Translations under genes and position numbers: made by a program
Assembly (NCBI GenBank): GCA_017462485.1
Contig: JAFTRA010000011.1
Span: forward strand, 1-44,783
DNA: 44,783 bases
Source of the DNA: Clostridia bacterium
Lineage (GTDB): Bacteria; Bacillota; Clostridia; Oscillospirales; CAG-272
Reading direction: 5' to 3'
Part shown: positions 42,120-44,783 of the stretch, piece by piece
Numbering within the stretch: position 1 is the stretch's first letter
Layout: each line of letters begins with the position of its first letter
The notes under the pieces: generated by a model
The model's database searches: none
Seen by the model: only the letters and a program-made list of their open reading frames with translations
Told to the model about the DNA's origin: nothing

Positions 42120-42145
42120 GAAGAGTGACTCGCAAGCCACTCTTC
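42120..42145 (-). promoter_or_regulatory. Leader hairpin of the rimP-nusA operon
   Basis: GAAGAGTG (42120-42127) and CACTCTTC (42138-42145) form a stem that extends to about 11 bp with a 4-nt loop on the minus strand, followed by GTTTGTTG. The short, interrupted U-run is what a NusA-dependent terminator can look like. It lies in the leader between the promoter and rimP. Confidence 0.5.
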
Positions 42146-42169
42146 TTTCTTAATCTTATTTACATATAT

Positions 42170-42197
42170 ATTATATCATATATTTTGAAAAAATCAA
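42170..42197 (-). promoter_or_regulatory. Promoter of the rimP-nusA-infB operon
   Basis: TTGATT (42192-42197) and TATAAT (42170-42175) with a 16-nt spacer on the minus strand. The transcript starts near 42163, giving a leader of about 115 nt. Confidence 0.7.
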
Positions 42198-42310
42198 TAG
42201 TTTTAGGGCAAAAAACAGAAAAAGAAGCAAAAATATCCAATTATTCTTCCTTAATAATAAATAATAGGAGAATATTCGGCTTCTTTTATGAGAATTACGG
42301 CCGTGAGGGT

Positions 42311-42356
42311 AAAAAATCCCCATGGGAGCCACAGCGCAAAGGCAACCCACGGGGAT
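42311..42356 (-). terminator. Intrinsic terminator of the right-edge two-gene unit
   Basis: ATCCCCATGGG (42316-42326) pairs with CCCACGGGGAT (42346-42356); on the minus strand the single odd position is a G-T pair, and six T follow. The 42357-42487 stretch between the 76-residue gene and this terminator holds two more short hairpins but no gene I can support. Confidence 0.85.
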
Positions 42357-42487
42357 AAAATAAGTTATTTAATGCGTAGCCATCGACACTTTTATATCGG
42401 CGCTCGCTGTTTTTTGAAGAGCGGGGAAGACCTCTCTTCACAGTGCTGTAACGGCAAGACTGAGTTTTGCCTTTCCGTTATAGCGAT

Positions 42488-42718
42488 TTAAGGCTTAAGC
42501 TTATCGGGATTTTTTGCATCCTTGAGAAGCGGAGTAAGCCTTTTCTTTTTTCTCTTGAAGCGGCGAAGCTTGCTGATTTTAACAAACTCCTTTATAGCAT
42601 CTTCGAGATCCTCTTCAACGTCGGAACGCTGAAATTCAAGTGCTATTATTTCCTTATCACGTTCGGTGAAGGCGATATCAAAAACGCTTCCGGGAACCTT
42701 TTTATTCTTTTTAAACAT
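42488..42718 (-). CDS. Small basic protein of unknown function
   Basis: A 76-residue protein, very rich in Lys, Arg, Asp and Glu, without cysteine or membrane segment. It starts MFKKNKKVPGSVFDIAFTERDKEIIALEFQ; the N-terminal half looks like short strands, the C-terminal half like a charged helix (EEDLEDAIKEFVKISKLRRFKRKKKRL in part). It begins 13 nt after the large repeat protein gene, has an AGGAGG site, and shares its terminator, so the two are probably one operon. The tight linkage suggests it acts with that protein. No family recognised. Confidence 0.65.
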   Translation of the reverse strand: MFKKNKKVPGSVFDIAFTERDKEIIALEFQRSDVEEDLEDAIKEFVKISKLRRFKRKKKRLTPLLKDAKNPDKLKP

Positions 42719-42731
42719 TTTTAATACCTCC

Positions 42732-44783
42732 TTATCTCAAGCTGAAGTTTTCGGGAATATACGGCTTGATTAAATCGACTCCGTATTTGAGCACCTTTTT
42801 GGCAAGGTTTATAATACCGTCTTTATTGGAGAGAGCGAATGATACTCCGAATACGCAAAGCGCGAGAATTGCCACGATAAGAAGCAACCAAAGGAACTGA
42901 ATCTTGGGATTCGGAGTTCTCTTCGAGCGGCGGCTTGCCTTGGTCATGAGTATATCAAGGTCTCTTTCCGCATACTTCAAACGCTTCTTCGTATTCTTTA
43001 TCTGCTTCTTGATAGCTCTCTTCGCACGTTTGTTACCGGGGTGCTCGTGACGCTTGCGGTACTTGCATTCGGCAAGATATGCGCGAAGCTCTATCTTTCT
43101 GTTCATAACCTCGTAGATTCTATCCTTTTGCGCAAGAGGTACTCTGAACGAAGCAGCTTCTTTATAGAGGAATCTCTGCTTTCTGTATTCGCGTCTTGAC
43201 GCCTTGCGCTTGATCTTGTCAATACGGTCTCTTTGCGTCTTACGCTTCTTTTCGGGATTAGCGTTCTCGTCGGCATAGAGGGTAAGAAGTCGCATATTGA
43301 CTTCGTCACGCTCAATGAGAAGACTTAAGATCCGGTTCTTGAGAACCTCAAGTCGATCACGCTTAACATCGGATCTTACCTTGATATTTTCAACGTTCAG
43401 GTTTGCAAGAGCGAAGTACCTTTCGTTGTTCTTCTTTGTGAACCTTATAAATCTTCTCGTGTGCTTCTTCATCTTGCGAAGCTTTTTAGATTCGGCTATA
43501 TGCTTCTTCTCGCTCTTGAGCGTTTCTTCGCCAAAGGTATAACGAGCACGTTTTAAATCCTGAATGTATCTCTGCTTTCTGTACTCAATTCGGCTCTTTA
43601 CGGTGTCGAGGTCTGTTTGCATATGATACTTGGAAATGATTATTTCATCACTGTCAAGCATCGTTGCGTTCTTGATAGCCTCTTCGCGTTCAAGAGCTTC
43701 TATGCTGCGACGCTTTTCGTCCTTAATGAACTTTTCGAGGTCCTTCTTCTTAAGACGTCTCGAAACCTTTTCACTCGGGGTGAATTCAGCGTCAATCTCG
43801 GGAATCGTGATGCTGCGGCCGAGTCGTATCTCTTCCTCAAGATTTTTAGGTACTATGGGCGTTGCCTCGCCTGTAACTCTCGTCCAGAACTCAAGATCTG
43901 CTCTGTATTCGTCGGTAGCGTGAAGAACCTTCTTCTTATAGAGCTTGATATATTTCTTGTCTCTTACGGCGAGAGCGGCGCTATAAACGTCGGCATATCT
44001 TTCAAGAAGCTCTCTCGAGAAGCCAATGCTTTCGCGCAGTCTCGGCATAGCGTAGGATTTTACAGAGGTCTTGTCGTATCCCGCGCGAGTACGCTTGATA
44101 TCCTTAATAATGCTCTTTTCGTCATGCTTCTCGTCTTTCATATAGCGACGGAAATCACGTCTTGCAAGAGCCTGCATATCTTCGCTTTCGCGGTGCTTTG
44201 TAGCTTCACGAAGAAGCTCTTCGCGGATGAGTCTTGCCTCTGTCGAATTTTCGGGAGCAATAGGATATTCGCTTTGATGCTTCTTGTTATAGAGGCTTAT
44301 AGCAGCGTTATCCTCGTAGTCTCGAATCATAGAACGCTTTGTATCCTTATCAGCGTCCTTTTCTGCCTGCTTTTCCATAGCAGAACGGTAAAGCTTCGCA
44401 AATTTATCGTCACGGTGACGTGTAGCGATTTCGAGCATTTCAAGACGCTGAAGCTTCTTGTTAGTCGATTTTGCGAATATTTCAACGATTCCGTCGGAAG
44501 CGGCGGCAGCAGTTTTATATGCCTTCTTTCTTTCGGCCTTAAGAGATGCGTTGTCATAAAGAGTTGCTGCACTAGTCTGTTCGAGCTGCTTTGCGGCAAG
44601 AAGCATTTCTGCTTTTCCGAGTATATCAGCTCTCTTAGCTATATGGGCATCGTAAGACTTAACCGCAGCTTCACGGTTTGCGGCTTTCGCATCGTTAAGC
44701 ATTTCTGCTTTTGATTTTGCTAAATCATAGGAAGCAACTTTTGCCTCTTCCTTAAGCTGCTTGGAAATGCTTTCACCTTCAGC
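42732..44783 (-). CDS. Basic, tail-anchored helical repeat protein (5-prime end outside window)
   Basis: The reading frame stays open to the window edge, so the N-terminus is missing; at least 684 residues are present. It is extremely rich in Lys, Arg, Glu and Asp and almost wholly helical, with one hydrophobic segment near the C-terminus (IQFLWLLLIVAILALCVFGV) and a short amphipathic end, the build of a tail-anchored protein facing the cytoplasm. Numbering from the Met at 44702, similar motifs recur: RDDKFAKLY (97) and RDKKYIKLY (247); PIAPEN (147) and PIVPKN (282); RRDFRRYMKDEK (181) and KKDLEKFIKDEK (319); EYRKQRYI (373) and EYRKQRFL (505). This points to four units of about 130-150 residues. 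I know no such family. Confidence 0.7.
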   Translation of the reverse strand, partial: AEGESISKQLKEEAKVASYDLAKSKAEMLNDAKAANREAAVKSYDAHIAKRADILGKAEMLLAAKQLEQTSAATLYDNASLKAERKKAYKTAAAASDGIVEIFAKSTNKKLQRLEMLEIATRHRDDKFAKLYRSAMEKQAEKDADKDTKRSMIRDYEDNAAISLYNKKHQSEYPIAPENSTEARLIREELLREATKHRESEDMQALARRDFRRYMKDEKHDEKSIIKDIKRTRAGYDKTSVKSYAMPRLRESIGFSRELLERYADVYSAALAVRDKKYIKLYKKKVLHATDEYRADLEFWTRVTGEATPIVPKNLEEEIRLGRSITIPEIDAEFTPSEKVSRRLKKKDLEKFIKDEKRRSIEALEREEAIKNATMLDSDEIIISKYHMQTDLDTVKSRIEYRKQRYIQDLKRARYTFGEETLKSEKKHIAESKKLRKMKKHTRRFIRFTKKNNERYFALANLNVENIKVRSDVKRDRLEVLKNRILSLLIERDEVNMRLLTLYADENANPEKKRKTQRDRIDKIKRKASRREYRKQRFLYKEAASFRVPLAQKDRIYEVMNRKIELRAYLAECKYRKRHEHPGNKRAKRAIKKQIKNTKKRLKYAERDLDILMTKASRRSKRTPNPKIQFLWLLLIVAILALCVFGVSFALSNKDGIINLAKKVLKYGVDLIKPYIPENFSLR

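Noticed and set aside
43617-44714. Plus-strand frame of 365 codons opposite the right-edge protein
   Set aside because: The minus-strand frame is open to the window edge, has a plausible membrane anchor and repeats, and its small downstream gene has AGGAGG. The plus-strand frame has no start signal.
1-44783. CRISPR arrays, insertion sequences, prophage or tRNA genes
   Set aside because: No regularly spaced repeats, transposase or integrase frames, or tRNA cloverleaf sequences were seen on either strand.

Overview
The window reads as a chromosomal segment of an uncultured member of the Bacillota, probably class Clostridia. The pointers are a T-box leader, HPr with the regulatory Ser46, the Gram-positive gene order rimP-nusA-rnpM-ylxQ-infB, strong AGGAGG-type ribosome binding sites and sigma-A-like promoters with 17-nt spacers. 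Nothing in it looks like a phage, plasmid, transposon or CRISPR array, and I saw no tRNA or rRNA gene. Assignments come from reading the translations and the DNA by eye. No database search was run.

Left part (1-13100), nearly all on the minus strand: an unexplained, hairpin-rich non-coding stretch at the window edge; an HPr-like phosphocarrier with an altered active-site motif; two small membrane-anchored proteins; an O-antigen-ligase-like polymerase translationally coupled to trmD and rimM; a GT4 glycosyltransferase; an rnr-CPBP protease-tadA cluster; secG; and the potassium uptake pair trkA-trkH.

Middle (13150-26100): two tandem paralogous membrane proteins with a PH-like N-terminus behind a promoter flanked by inverted repeats; pepT; then, on the plus strand, a T-box riboswitch controlling a three-gene ABC importer of the TrpXYZ-like type. 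The specifier codon in my fold is UUC, which points to phenylalanine. Next come mscL with a 5-prime hairpin and a nucleoside hydrolase (plus strand), then azlC-azlD, an ABC exporter, recX and recA (minus strand).

Right part (26123-44783): a long same-strand run on the minus strand (DUF6062-like protein, YhaN-like membrane ATPase, ribokinase, alpha/beta hydrolase, miaA, galactokinase-like kinase); a divergent plus-strand pair (an OGG-type DNA glycosylase with an unusual cysteine-rich insert, and a lipoprotein); a small membrane protein; the rimP-nusA-rnpM-ylxQ-infB translation/transcription operon with a structured leader; and at the right edge an unrecognised two-gene unit coding for a very basic, helical, tail-anchored repeat protein (5-prime end outside the window) and a 76-residue partner.

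The most notable items are the apparent Phe T-box on the importer operon, the repeat-containing basic tail-anchored protein, the cysteine cluster inside the OGG glycosylase, the HPr with Gly17, and the chain of hairpins at 1-355.
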